A DNA stretch of 64,000 bases, from positions 124,001 through 188,000 of the forward strand of contig JAKLJP010000001.1 in NCBI GenBank assembly GCA_023151115.1, written 5' to 3'. This DNA is from Anaerolineae bacterium. Its GTDB lineage: Bacteria; Chloroflexota; Anaerolineae; 4572-78; J111. The notes beneath the pieces were generated by a model. That model worked only from the letters and a program-made list of their open reading frames with translations. It ran no database searches and was not told the origin of the DNA. Shown here one piece after another: positions 8,351 through 16,566 of the stretch. The translations under genes and the position numbers were made by a program. Numbering within the stretch: the first letter of the stretch is position 1; every line of letters begins with the position of its first letter.

Positions 8351-9098
8351 TTACCCCAACGGTCATTCGAACACGAGTGACCCTCAACCAACCCCTCAGA
8401 TCCAGCCGGCCGCCAGGATGCTGGTCCCGGACTTGGTTTACCCCGGCGTCAAGTGGCAACCCGAGGACTACGCCTCTTTACAGGGCCGGTTGGATTTGTT
8501 CGACGACTTTATCGTTCTCACGAAATTCAATCGAGGGGCCATGACCGAGAGTTATGTCGTAGACCCGGCCGAAGTCGCGGCTGCCCTGGCCGGCATTGAC
8601 CTCAACTCCGGGCTGCTCCCTGATAATTGTCTTTTTTGGAGCAAGAAGGACGGCTACGACCGGCTGGGAATTTACATCCCACCCCAGGTACGATTGGTGA
8701 CGGTGCGGAACGAAAGTGGGGCCTGGCGTATTCCCATGCCAGGTCTCATCTTTCTCGGCCATGACTACAACTACAGCGTCTGGGCGGTCAAGGAACGCCC
8801 GACCGATACCCGCACCCCCCTCTTTATGGCCCCTTGCCCCAACGTGCATCCGGAGGGGGTCTGCCGGGGCAACGCTCCTTTCCCCAGGGCCGGCACAACG
8901 ACCATCTGGCAGGCCGTGGACGCTTTTTTTAGCAGCCGCTTCAACCACGATCTGGCTAATCAAAAGAGTAAGGCCTTCCCTGATGATGTCCTTGACCAAT
9001 GGCGGCGCTTAAACCAGGCCAACGCAGAAATCTACCCTCTGGACGACCTGCTGCCGGTGAATTTAACGCTGGGGAGGTTGATCGATGCAAACGCTTAA
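8331..9098 (+). CDS. PRTRC protein B, E2-like conjugating enzyme
   Basis: 255 aa. GGAGTCAACAGTG lies inside the end of gene F; the start used here is GTG at 8331. Residues 30-250 match PRTRC protein B, placed with prokaryotic E2-like (UBC-fold) proteins. A diagnostic segment is PNVHPEGVCRGNAPFP, where C178 sits at the position of the conserved V-C-x-G-N Cys and is the candidate thioester residue. FFSSRFNHDLAN (199-210) is also typical. The expected role is to take the activated modifier from the E1-like protein and pass it to a target. The first 28 residues are a polar leader. It overlaps genes F and A by 20 and 14 bp, so the cassette is probably translated as a unit. Confidence 0.8.
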   Translation: MSNSTGNYPNGHSNTSDPQPTPQIQPAARMLVPDLVYPGVKWQPEDYASLQGRLDLFDDFIVLTKFNRGAMTESYVVDPAEVAAALAGIDLNSGLLPDNCLFWSKKDGYDRLGIYIPPQVRLVTVRNESGAWRIPMPGLIFLGHDYNYSVWAVKERPTDTRTPLFMAPCPNVHPEGVCRGNAPFPRAGTTTIWQAVDAFFSSRFNHDLANQKSKAFPDDVLDQWRRLNQANAEIYPLDDLLPVNLTLGRLIDANA

Positions 9099-9861
9099 GT
9101 TTCGGACCCCTATCTATCTCTACGAGGGCCAACCCATCCCGCGCCCCGAACAAACCTTTTATGATTACATCCTGGCCACTCAGGGTCTGGTCAAGCGACT
9201 CGAACTCTGGTACGCCTCAGCGGACGCGCTGATTGCGCCGATCCACCATGAGATGGTGGGTCTCTACTTGCACGAATACCCCCTCCAACCGCTCGTCTTC
9301 AAACTGCCGCGCATCCCGGGCCGGTTGCTAAGGGATGTTCTCAATGACGCCCGCAGCGATACCGGCCTGGAGTTTATGTATCATTTTCGCTATAAACCGA
9401 GTTACGGTTGGTTCGTTACGAAACCCAGGCAAGACCAAAGCAGTGTCAGGGTCGGTTATAACTACACCATTCCTGATCAACTGGAGATTGTGATGGACTT
9501 GCACAGCCACAATACGATGCCGGCCTACTTCTCGGCCATGACCGATAATAATGATGAAAAAGGGGCCCGTTTTTACGCCGTCATCGGCCGTCTTGATCGA
9601 CCCAATCCGGAAATTGTGTTGCGGTTGGGGATGTATGGCTTCTGGCTTCACAATGTTCCGGCCGGTTTGCTGTTCGATGATCTGGGGCCTTTTGTGGACT
9701 CCTGGCTCAACGATAGTGATGATGTGACCTATTACTATCAACCCAATGGTCATAACGGTCATCGAAGTGTCGTCGTCGCCGGCGAGGAAGGCGGCCATGC
9801 GGCTACGCGCTGGTTCAAGAGTGTTTTACAAAACTGGCGTCATCAAAAGAAGGAGGGCTAG
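9085..9861 (+). CDS. PRTRC protein A, JAB/MPN metalloprotease
   Basis: 258 aa. It contains a JAMM-type zinc site: IVMDLHSHNTMPAYFSAMTDNND, with H140 and H142 as zinc ligands, S150, and D154 as the probable third ligand. The Ser-to-Asp spacing is one residue longer than the textbook HxHx7Sx2D. JAB enzymes in bacterial ubiquitin-like loci process the modifier or remove it from targets. Here the obvious candidate substrate is the modifier at 6921, whose ubiquitin-like domain is followed by an extension. The gene starts 14 bp before the end of the E2-like gene and ends 6 bp before the E1-like gene. A GH-rich basic tail follows residue 225. Confidence 0.8.
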   Translation: MQTLKFRTPIYLYEGQPIPRPEQTFYDYILATQGLVKRLELWYASADALIAPIHHEMVGLYLHEYPLQPLVFKLPRIPGRLLRDVLNDARSDTGLEFMYHFRYKPSYGWFVTKPRQDQSSVRVGYNYTIPDQLEIVMDLHSHNTMPAYFSAMTDNNDEKGARFYAVIGRLDRPNPEIVLRLGMYGFWLHNVPAGLLFDDLGPFVDSWLNDSDDVTYYYQPNGHNGHRSVVVAGEEGGHAATRWFKSVLQNWRHQKKEG

Positions 9862-9867
9862 CCACTT

Positions 9868-11241
9868 ATGAACAATCAGACCAGTAACCCAACGCAACTA
9901 CCCGCTAACGAACAAACCGATCTCGTCAGCCGGCTGCCACAACAACGGCACCTGAACTACATGTCGCAGGTGGGGCTTTATCTTTATTACCAGATGTCCA
10001 GGTGGTGGGAAGATTTCAAGCAAAGATTCAAGGCCAGGTCTCCGACGGTTCTACCGCTGGTCAAACTCGACATGAGCAAATCGTATCGGGTCGAGCTGGG
10101 TCGCCCCGATCGGGTCGCCATCTTATTGGTTGGCTGTGGCGGGAGCGGCAGCTTTGGTGCCCATATCCTGGCCCAGTACGCCGATTGGGCCAACCGAACC
10201 GGAGTGGATGTGCGCCTCTACTTTATCGATCCTGACAAAGTGGAGGAAAAGAACCTGGTGCGACAGAACTTCTGTCGCGCGGAAATCGGGTATCCCAAGG
10301 CGGTCACCCTGGCCTGGCGTTACACAGCCGCTTTTGGCCTTAACATCGTGCCGGTAGTGGACTGCTTCTCGGCCAGAATGCTGGAAAAGTTCAAACCGAG
10401 TAACTCCATCCATGGGACCGTCACCATCGTGGTTGGCGCCGTAGACAATTTTCGCGCCCGGCGCGATATTGCTGACGCGATTACCGACCGGCTAACCGGC
10501 AACCTGACCTTTACGGCCCCTCGGGACAGAATCTGGTGGATTGACGCCGGCAATGAACGGTTCAGCGGGCAAATTCTGGCTGGTAACAGCCTGGATCCGG
10601 AACCGCTTCTGTCTCCGCTTGGCTTCTGCACCGGCATTCCGCTCCCTCATATTCAAGACCCGACCCTGCTTCAAGAACGTGAGCGTCAAGGGATCGACGC
10701 CTTGAGCTGCGCCGACCTGACCCTTCTGGAAGAGCAGAGCGCCATGATAAACCGGACCATGGCCACCTGGATCGGGATCTACTTGTACCGGCTTCTGCAA
10801 AGTCGGGACTTGAACATGATGGCGACGCATGTCAACCTCGATGTCGGCGCCACCCGCAGCACGCTTATCACCACCGGTCGCCTGGTCAAGCCGGCTCTGG
10901 CGCAGCGCCCCGCTGTTCAACGCACCCAACCCCACCCATTGGAAGATGGCGAGGCGCCCAACGATAATGCCTGTCCTGTCTGTGGCAGTGAGGTTATTGA
11001 GGGCACTGTGCAGCAGCGCGGCGTCTTGATCGGCGTCAGGTTTTGCAGCCAGTGTACCTGGCGCGAAGAGGGCTGCCCGGAATGTGGCCACGAAATTGGC
11101 GATATCCAGCTGGAGAACGACGATCACCAGATCGTGCCGGCTCTTGGCTGCGTCAATTGCGGCTGGAGCCATGCGATTCCAGAGCAATTTTGGGATGAGG
11201 TGTTAGCGGAAGAGGAAGTGCAGCCCGTCCAAACTGAGTAG
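9868..11241 (+). CDS. PRTRC ThiF-family E1-like activating enzyme with zinc-ribbon tail
   Basis: 457 aa. The Rossmann nucleotide loop is VGCGGSGSFG (88-97), followed by LYFIDPDKVEEKNLVRQNF and VGAVDNFRARR, all E1/ThiF adenylation signatures. C281 in DALSCADLT aligns in position with the catalytic Cys of PRTRC ThiF proteins. The family is usually near 270 aa. This one has a Pro-rich linker (about 340-365) and then four CxxC pairs (369/372, 393/396, 403/406, 428/431), enough for two zinc ribbons. These could dock the E2-like protein, modifier or nucleic acid. RBS AAGGAGG lies just before the ATG. A 10-bp-stem hairpin follows the gene. Confidence 0.85.
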   Translation: MNNQTSNPTQLPANEQTDLVSRLPQQRHLNYMSQVGLYLYYQMSRWWEDFKQRFKARSPTVLPLVKLDMSKSYRVELGRPDRVAILLVGCGGSGSFGAHILAQYADWANRTGVDVRLYFIDPDKVEEKNLVRQNFCRAEIGYPKAVTLAWRYTAAFGLNIVPVVDCFSARMLEKFKPSNSIHGTVTIVVGAVDNFRARRDIADAITDRLTGNLTFTAPRDRIWWIDAGNERFSGQILAGNSLDPEPLLSPLGFCTGIPLPHIQDPTLLQERERQGIDALSCADLTLLEEQSAMINRTMATWIGIYLYRLLQSRDLNMMATHVNLDVGATRSTLITTGRLVKPALAQRPAVQRTQPHPLEDGEAPNDNACPVCGSEVIEGTVQQRGVLIGVRFCSQCTWREEGCPECGHEIGDIQLENDDHQIVPALGCVNCGWSHAIPEQFWDEVLAEEEVQPVQTE

Positions 11242-11258
11242 ATCAAGTCAAAACTCAT

Positions 11259-11288
11259 CCCACTTCGGATCAGTTGACCCGAAGTGGG
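11259..11288 (+). terminator. Strong hairpin after the cassette
   Basis: CCCACTTCGG (11259-11268) pairs perfectly with CCGAAGTGGG (11279-11288) over a 10-nt loop. No T-run follows, so it may be an RNA-stability element or an attenuator rather than a classical terminator. It separates the cassette from the tailed small proteins that begin at 11317. Confidence 0.55.
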
Positions 11289-11316
11289 GTGATTATCTGA
11301 AACCAGGATCGAGGCT

Positions 11317-11601
11317 ATGGCATCGCTTGAGATAAAGATCTTTAATCAGCGCACCGGAGCGGTCACCTTCCACGAAATCCTTGAACTGGCGGATCACCTG
11401 GCTGTCGAGGCGGTCAGAAAAATAGCCCAGGCGGCCCAGGATCTATCACAAGAAGCGACCGTTACCAAGACAACTAATCCTGACACCGGCGTCACGGTGA
11501 TCGATATAGCCATGGAAGGTCAACCGAAAATATCAGAGCCTTCCTTTGAGGCTCTTTACCGGTGGCCAAAGCCTCAATCTCAAGAAGAATTGGATGAATA
11601 G
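11317..11601 (+). CDS. Small island protein with FEALYR tail
   Basis: 94 aa, first gene after the cassette hairpin, with GAGG upstream of the ATG. It is related to the proteins at 12072 and at 27916/30260: strand (LEIKIFNQRTG), strand, long amphipathic helix (LAVEAVRKIAQAAQDL), then ATVTKTTNPDTGVTVIDI as two strands. After a short linker it ends EPSFEALYRWPKPQSQEELDE. The predicted order beta-beta-alpha-beta-beta is inferred by eye. Function is unknown. Proximity to the conjugation genes makes it a candidate substrate, adaptor or modifier-like protein. Confidence 0.65.
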   Translation: MASLEIKIFNQRTGAVTFHEILELADHLAVEAVRKIAQAAQDLSQEATVTKTTNPDTGVTVIDIAMEGQPKISEPSFEALYRWPKPQSQEELDE

Positions 11602-11613
11602 CCCATTCAACCC

Positions 11614-11811
11614 ATGAGAAAGAGAGCGGAGTCGGGCAAACTCATTCGATTATCTGCTTTTTTAGCAGATGGGGGCTTCTTGATCGATTGCCTGGACGTT
11701 GAGTTCGGCCGGCTTGGTTTTCACATAGGCGAGTGGCGGCTAGAGCCAAACCCATATTTAGATGAAGGGAAAATGCAAGCATGGAAGATAGCAGACCATT
11801 CAGTTGGCTAG
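11614..11811 (+). CDS. Doubtful 65-aa frame
   Basis: An ATG frame that starts 12 bp after the previous stop and overlaps the next gene by 31 bp. There is no clear ribosome-binding site and no recognised domain. Gene packing here is tight and leaving it out would create a 180-bp hole, which is the only support. Confidence 0.3.
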   Translation: MRKRAESGKLIRLSAFLADGGFLIDCLDVEFGRLGFHIGEWRLEPNPYLDEGKMQAWKIADHSVG

Positions 11812-11999
11812 ACTTGATTGACGAGTCCATGTGCCATCTACCACCCACCGCCTATACCGATCTGGTAGCTGAAGCTCATTTGTTACTCCAGGATATCCTC
11901 GGCGGTTTGTTTCCCATTGAGGAACTTCTCAACCCGATCCCGGTTACAAACTTGTCCGGGCAGACGGAGCCTGTCGCCAATACGCAAGAAATGACCTGA
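11781..11999 (+). CDS. Hypothetical 72-aa acidic protein
   Basis: The ATG is preceded by GAAGGGAAA. The product is acidic and mostly helical (LVAEAHLLLQDILGGLFPIEELL). No family was recognised. It lies between two members of the FEALYR-tailed group on the same strand, so it is probably co-transcribed with them, but it lacks the tail. Confidence 0.45.
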   Translation: MEDSRPFSWLDLIDESMCHLPPTAYTDLVAEAHLLLQDILGGLFPIEELLNPIPVTNLSGQTEPVANTQEMT

Positions 12000-12071
12000 T
12001 TCAGCCCGCCTATTTATTCGCGCTAAAGCATGGAAGCTTGGGGCGAGCTGAATCAGGTCACGAGGTACTCA

Positions 12072-12380
12072 ATGAATAATACGATCGATTTTGAAATAAT
12101 TATCAAAGGCAGAACAACCAGGCGGGTGATTACTCAGCAGACCATCCGGGTGACCGAAGAACTGGCCGCCGACTTTACCGCCCGGATCGAGTTGATGCTA
12201 GCTCTTCTGCCCAAAAAAGCCCAGGTCACTAAAACTTTCAAAATGAAGGGCCTGACGATTATCGAGGTCGAGTTGCCAGATGAACCCCTTCTGCCCCCGC
12301 CAGCAACTGTTCCCTCTTTTGAGCAGGCCTTTCGACACAGAGATTTCGCCCCAAAATTACTTGAGGCTGCCCATGACTAA
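12072..12380 (+). CDS. Small island protein with FEQAFR tail
   Basis: 102 aa from the ATG at 12072, which has GAGGT upstream; a longer frame from 12030 lacks homology in its first 14 residues. It aligns along its length with the gene split at 27916/30260: DFEIIIKGRTTRRVITQQTIRV, a long helix ending ALLPKKAQ, then KMKGLTIIEVELPDEP. A Pro-rich linker leads to VPSFEQAFRHRDF. The last 8 nt overlap the next gene. Function unknown; the short C-terminal tail is shared with proteins of other families in this island. Confidence 0.7.
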   Translation: MNNTIDFEIIIKGRTTRRVITQQTIRVTEELAADFTARIELMLALLPKKAQVTKTFKMKGLTIIEVELPDEPLLPPPATVPSFEQAFRHRDFAPKLLEAAHD

Positions 12381-12843
12381 ACCTCTCATGGGGGATGAAG
12401 TGGCAGAACTGGAAGCGGCGCGCAGAGTGGTGATGGCAGCCCGTTATGTCATCAGCGATGTTACCTGGCCCTTCTCTATGTCCAATCGCTTCGGTCGGAT
12501 GGCGGTTAGTGAGCATGCTATCGAACAACTCGAATCGACTCTAGATGAATACGAGGGAACCTGGTCTGCTGCCACACTGCCGGCCACGATCCAGACGACC
12601 GTCACTGTGTCTGGCAGCGCTATCCTTGACGCCTATTTGACCGTCTCACCGCAATTGGCCGAGGCTTTTGTCAGGTTATTGGTTGATTTCCTGGCCAATA
12701 ACAGGGCTGATTCTTTGACCCGGCACGATCTAACCCAGGCGATTAAACCGGGTGAAGGTAAAGCCGGGGAAGAAGTTTCTAATTTACCTCCGGCGGCTCC
12801 CATCTTTGAAAAAACCTTTCGAAGAAACTCTTCTACTGATTAG
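12373..12843 (+). CDS. Island protein with FEKTFRR tail, related to NADAR-fusion N-domain
   Basis: 156 aa. The ATG at 12373 overlaps the previous stop by 8 nt. Its core (MAVSEHAIEQLESTLDEYEG, a TTVTVSGSAILDAYLTVSP strand pair, then a helix AEAFVRLLVDFLANN) aligns with the N-terminal 100 residues of the NADAR fusion at 30464 (VAPETLERLKVALQAYD, TTITDGHSIVLEMRILLSP, AKILAESLVNCAEEA). It ends APIFEKTFRRNSSTD, a variant of the FEALYR-type tail. In the fusion protein the tail is replaced by a NADAR domain. Function unknown. Confidence 0.65.
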   Translation: MTKPLMGDEVAELEAARRVVMAARYVISDVTWPFSMSNRFGRMAVSEHAIEQLESTLDEYEGTWSAATLPATIQTTVTVSGSAILDAYLTVSPQLAEAFVRLLVDFLANNRADSLTRHDLTQAIKPGEGKAGEEVSNLPPAAPIFEKTFRRNSSTD

Positions 12844-12913
12844 AAGGAGACAACTACAAAGATGAACTCCTGGCCCGGCTATTGGGTAATATGTCTTGAT
12901 CTGGGGGGCGAGT

Positions 12914-13813
12914 ATGATCCTTGAACTGACTTCTGGTGAAAAGGCTTCGGTCGAGATCATTCGCCGGAAAGAGGCCATCGAAATCCTGAGCAAGCCGACC
13001 TATCGACGCACTTGGTTCGGCCAGAAATTTCGTGCCCCCTCCCGTAACCATCGCGGCCCAGGCGCGGCCGTTGATCTGGTCAACTATGGCCTGGTAATCA
13101 ACGATAAGTGCCGGGCAGTCATGCGTATCGGCAATGCCCCCTGGCGCAATAAGCCTGTCATTGCGGCTGTTGGATCCGACCTTGCCGAGATGACAGCCTA
13201 TCTTATGCGATTATGGGCAGCAGGTATCTCTGTAAACGATTTAACCAGTTTTATCAAACAAGTCAATCTTCAGTTTCCTCACGATATGATGGTCAGACAT
13301 CCCGACCGTCCGGCTTACCGTTATCTGCTCAGCCTGGATAATATGGCCGGTTGGCTTATCGAAGACCCACAAGGAGGCATTTTTGAGTCTCCACCATTGA
13401 CCGGGCGCATCTACCATGCTGCCGGCGCGCTCTACGCCGGCGTTACTAAAAGCCAGGCTCAACCTACCCGCTATATTGACCCGGAAACTCGCCAGCTCAA
13501 ATCAGTCTATAACGCCGGACGCAATACCATTACCGCGCTACGCCAACAGGGTATGAATTTTATAGACGAGGGTTCAAAACATCGCTTTGTCTTTGTCCTG
13601 GCCGAGGAGGGTAGTCTGCAATATGCCGCCTACCGTGCCGCCCTGCCGCCGTGGGTGAGTGAGTTCGAGTGGGGCGAACGTAGCCTGGGTTGGATCCAGC
13701 CCAGACTATTCTTCGCGCCCTGGCGAAAATCCCTAACACGGTTCCTCTCTTTAGAGCCAGAACCAATCCAGTGTTTAGCTCAGGCTGTGGCCAAAGAGTC
13801 TTCGTCGGCATAA
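12914..13813 (+). CDS. Tandem paralogue 1, possibly GNAT/Mom-like
   Basis: 299 aa from the ATG at 12914 (GGGGGG upstream). It is a close paralogue of 13990: both have SGExASVEIIxRxEAIxILSKPTYRR, NYGL...KCRAVxRIG, ADLA/DLA...RLWxAGIS and GGIFESPPxxGRIYHxAGALYAG. The order NYGL, then RLW, then PDRxAYRYLLSLD, then GRIYHxAGALYAG, then HRFVFxLAEE recalls the layout of Mom-type DNA-modification acyltransferases (GNAT fold). I see no proof of catalytic residues, so this is a suggestion only. The C-terminal about 30 residues diverge between copies. Confidence 0.6.
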   Translation: MILELTSGEKASVEIIRRKEAIEILSKPTYRRTWFGQKFRAPSRNHRGPGAAVDLVNYGLVINDKCRAVMRIGNAPWRNKPVIAAVGSDLAEMTAYLMRLWAAGISVNDLTSFIKQVNLQFPHDMMVRHPDRPAYRYLLSLDNMAGWLIEDPQGGIFESPPLTGRIYHAAGALYAGVTKSQAQPTRYIDPETRQLKSVYNAGRNTITALRQQGMNFIDEGSKHRFVFVLAEEGSLQYAAYRAALPPWVSEFEWGERSLGWIQPRLFFAPWRKSLTRFLSLEPEPIQCLAQAVAKESSSA

Positions 13814-13829
13814 GGTCAAGATGCGGTAG

Positions 13830-13973
13830 ATGCAAGACGGCGATCTCTTTTTACTCTACCTGGCCGGCAAATGTGAGCGCCTCCGGGGCGATGAGGTGGT
13901 CAAAATTGCTGGCAGAGACGTTTGTTGGTTGGAGTACCGCGGCAGGTCTGGTTTCGCGTCACCAAAAATCTAG
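13830..13973 (+). CDS. 47-aa protein between the tandem paralogues
   Basis: A frame of 47 codons that starts 16 bp after the first paralogue and stops 16 bp before the second. It reads MQDGDLFLLYLAGKCERLRG, then DEVVKIAGRDVCWLEYRGRS. The composition looks like a real protein (charged, two Cys). Upstream AAGG/AAG is weak. It could be a small partner of the tandem pair. Homologues in the same place elsewhere would confirm it. Confidence 0.45.
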   Translation: MQDGDLFLLYLAGKCERLRGDEVVKIAGRDVCWLEYRGRSGFASPKI

Positions 13974-13989
13974 AGGAGCAATATCCACA

Positions 13990-14871
13990 ATGTCTCGATT
14001 ACTATTGACTTCCGGCGAGGAAGCTTCAGTCGAAATCATTCCCCGCCAAGAAGCCATCTCTATCCTCAGCAAACCCACTTACCGCCGCGATTGGTTCGGT
14101 AACAAGTACCTCTCACCTTATCGCAACAGTCGTGGTCCAGGTCCCGCCGCCGACCACATTAATTATGGTCTACAGGTGCAGGGTAAATGCCGGGCCGTCA
14201 TTCGGATCGGCAAGGCGCCGTGGGGAAATAGGCCGGTGGTTGGCGCGATTGGGGCCGATCTCGCGAATCATTGCGCTTACCTTTCCAGATTGTGGGGGGC
14301 GGGAATTTCTTCCACTGACCTGGTCAACTTCATTAAACAGGTCAATCTCCGCTTCCCCTACGATATGCTTGTCCGGCGTCCCGACCGTGAAGCTTACCGC
14401 TACCTGCTCAGCCTGGACAGCATGTCCGGCTGGCTCATCGAGAACCCACAGGGGGGCATTTTTGAGTCTCCACCCATAGCCGGGCGCATCTATCACACCG
14501 CGGGCGCCCTATACGCCGGTACAACTAAGAGCATGACCCGGCCCACCCGCTACGTTACGAATGATGGCCAAATACGTTCTCTTTACCAGGATGGCCGTAC
14601 CTTAAAAGCCGAACTGCAACAGCAGCCAGGGGTGCGTCTTGTGGATGACGGACCGAAACATCGCTTTGTCTTCATCCTGGCCGAGGAGGGCAGCCTGCAA
14701 TATGCCGCCTATCGAAACGTTCTGCCGCCGTGGGTTCAGGCGTTTGAGTGGGGTGAAGGCAGCCTGGGTTGGATTCAGCCCCGTTTGTTGGTCCGGCTCT
14801 TTGGTTGGCTATCTCTTCGCCTGCCCGAAATCCCTCTTTTCAGACCAGGAGCATCTTTGCGGTGGGGATAA
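13990..14871 (+). CDS. Tandem paralogue 2, possibly GNAT/Mom-like
   Basis: 293 aa, with GAGGAG 10 nt before the ATG. It aligns end to end with the protein at 12914 except for the last 30 residues and a few indels (VTNDGQIRSLY against DPETRQLKSVY). Segments such as EEGSLQYAAYRxxLPPWVxxFEWGE and GSLGWIQPRL are almost identical. The two genes point the same way, so the duplication is a simple tandem one. Retention of both intact frames suggests selection for two versions. Biochemical role unknown; see 12914 for the GNAT/Mom-like suggestion. Confidence 0.65.
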   Translation: MSRLLLTSGEEASVEIIPRQEAISILSKPTYRRDWFGNKYLSPYRNSRGPGPAADHINYGLQVQGKCRAVIRIGKAPWGNRPVVGAIGADLANHCAYLSRLWGAGISSTDLVNFIKQVNLRFPYDMLVRRPDREAYRYLLSLDSMSGWLIENPQGGIFESPPIAGRIYHTAGALYAGTTKSMTRPTRYVTNDGQIRSLYQDGRTLKAELQQQPGVRLVDDGPKHRFVFILAEEGSLQYAAYRNVLPPWVQAFEWGEGSLGWIQPRLLVRLFGWLSLRLPEIPLFRPGASLRWG

Positions 14872-14938
14872 ACCAAGAATCAGAACCTGTGATATCGACG
14901 CGAAAAATTAACCGGGACCAGATTGGAGGTCTTCATTA

Positions 14939-15502
14939 ATGTCCAACATTAGCTTGACCGATTTCAGCCGGGAAGAGTTATTGATCCTCGTATGTCACCT
15001 GGGGTATGCCGCATCCCGACTCGAGCAGGAGATGGGGCTGCGCCGTAAAAATGAAAACCGCCTCTTCCATCCACCTAACGATTCCAAAAAGAATAACGGC
15101 GTTGCTGCGCTCACTATGAAACAACTGGCCAGCATTGTTCGCGACAACCGTTATTTCGCCCATCTGGCCAGGGCGGTAGCTGAAGCAGTGGCCAGTCCCC
15201 GGCCGGCCATTGATCTGTCTAACCTGATTACCGGCAATCCTCAATTCCTGCAAATGTTTCTGGGCTGCGAACTGCACCGGTCACAATTGGCCATCGCCTA
15301 CGTACAAAACCAAGCGTTCCATCCCTCGACCAGTCAGGATCTCATCCGCGCCCTCGAAATTGAGGTTAAGTTTTTCGAACTGTTGTTGAGTGAACTCGAT
15401 CGGCAGGAGAGAGAACCGGCTTACTCTGGCTGGTCCACGCCGGATGAGCCAAAGCTGCCCCTTCTATTTGTCTCTTTGCCTAGATCACTAGTGGTGGGAT
15501 GA
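14939..15502 (+). CDS. Hypothetical helical protein, paralogue of 31407
   Basis: 187 aa, with TGGAGG 11 nt upstream of the ATG. It aligns with the protein at 31407: FSREELLILVCHLGYAASRLE against FTAAELILLTQRLKRAADYLL, NRYFAHLARAVAEA against RRYFADLARIVELA, AIDLSNL against VLDVSDL, and RALEIEVKFFELLLSELD against HALKVEARFYTCLLNQLG. It looks all-helical. No family recognised. It is one of several families present once in each half of the island. Confidence 0.6.
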   Translation: MSNISLTDFSREELLILVCHLGYAASRLEQEMGLRRKNENRLFHPPNDSKKNNGVAALTMKQLASIVRDNRYFAHLARAVAEAVASPRPAIDLSNLITGNPQFLQMFLGCELHRSQLAIAYVQNQAFHPSTSQDLIRALEIEVKFFELLLSELDRQEREPAYSGWSTPDEPKLPLLFVSLPRSLVVG

Positions 15503-15639
15503 TGGGGAATTGATTTCGCAAAGTTTGCTAATCGAACAACAACCATTGCTAACACCGGCCCATTGCTTTTGGTGGCCAGCCAACCCGCCTCTCGCCCACG
15601 CGTGTACGCAAAATCGCATTCGCGCAGAAAGGAAAACAT

Positions 15640-16566
15640 ATGGCCTCACTATGGATACAAGATGAGGAATTCAGCCGCTTAAACCTCGACGACTTGGGCG
15701 CTACTGCTCCTGTGTCGCCGGATGAAGAACAACGCCTGATCAAGGTTATACTGAACGGCAAAAAAGCCCTCAAAAAGTTGCAGCGCCGGCCTGAGATAGA
15801 CGGGGAGCAACGCCGCCAACTCTCAGCTCAAGTCGAAGCGGGCGCGGCTGCGCGCAAGCAATTAATCAAAGCGAACGGCCGCCTGGTAATTCATATCGCT
15901 ACCAAATATTACCGCAACTGGCGGTGCCTGAACCTGGCCGAAAAGTGCCAGGAGGGGGTCCTGGGCCTGATTCGAGCGATTGATAAGTTTGACAAGCAAA
16001 AAGGAGTTCGTCTGAGTACGTACGCCACTTGGTGGATCCGGCAGAGTATCGGGCGAGCTTTAATCACTCAAACCCGCACGGTGCGGCTGCCGGTTCATCG
16101 GTTTGATCAACTACAAAAAGTCTATCGAACTAAACAGGCTCTAACCCAACAATTCGGACGGGAACCAACGCTTGAACAGATTGCCGCTGCTATGGGAGAG
16201 CCGGTAGATAAGATTGAGCAGACTTTCATAGATGCGCAGGACGTCATCAGCCTGGATGCACCTATCAAGGAAGATGAAGTAACCACTGGCTATGACCTGA
16301 CCGAAGACCTAATCCCGGCCTTGCAGGATGTTGACCACACTCTTCTCCGGGAGGCCCTTTACCACGCACTTGGCAGTTTAACTCCCCGAGAATTTCGCAT
16401 CTTGGAGTTGCGGTACGGATTACGAGATGGACAGCCGCTCACGCTACAAGAAGTGGCGACTCGTTTCGGATTGACTCGCGAGCGTATTCGTCAACTCGAA
16501 AAAGGGGCGCTCGCCAAATTGCGGGATCCGGCTACGGCAAGCCAGCTTATCGATTACTTGAGCTGA
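15640..16566 (+). CDS. RNA polymerase sigma-70 factor (RpoD/SigA-like, element-borne)
   Basis: 308 aa. Region 2: LVIHIATKYYRNWRCLNLAEKCQEGVLGLIRAIDKFDKQKGVRLSTYATWWIRQSIGRAL, with the aromatic promoter-melting residues. Region 3: VRLPVH through EPTLEQIAAAMGEP. Region 4: LTPREFRILELRYGL, then TLQEVATRFGLTRERIRQLEKGALAKLR. The protein lacks region 1.1 and is short, like group 2/3 sigma factors. RBS AAAGGAAA precedes the ATG. A sigma factor inside a mobile island suggests the element drives its own genes. The next small gene overlaps its stop (TGATG). Confidence 0.9.
   Translation: MASLWIQDEEFSRLNLDDLGATAPVSPDEEQRLIKVILNGKKALKKLQRRPEIDGEQRRQLSAQVEAGAAARKQLIKANGRLVIHIATKYYRNWRCLNLAEKCQEGVLGLIRAIDKFDKQKGVRLSTYATWWIRQSIGRALITQTRTVRLPVHRFDQLQKVYRTKQALTQQFGREPTLEQIAAAMGEPVDKIEQTFIDAQDVISLDAPIKEDEVTTGYDLTEDLIPALQDVDHTLLREALYHALGSLTPREFRILELRYGLRDGQPLTLQEVATRFGLTRERIRQLEKGALAKLRDPATASQLIDYLS

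Noticed and set aside
10492..11187. Minus-strand frame of 231 codons opposite the E1-like gene
   Set aside because: Antisense of the well-supported ThiF-family gene.
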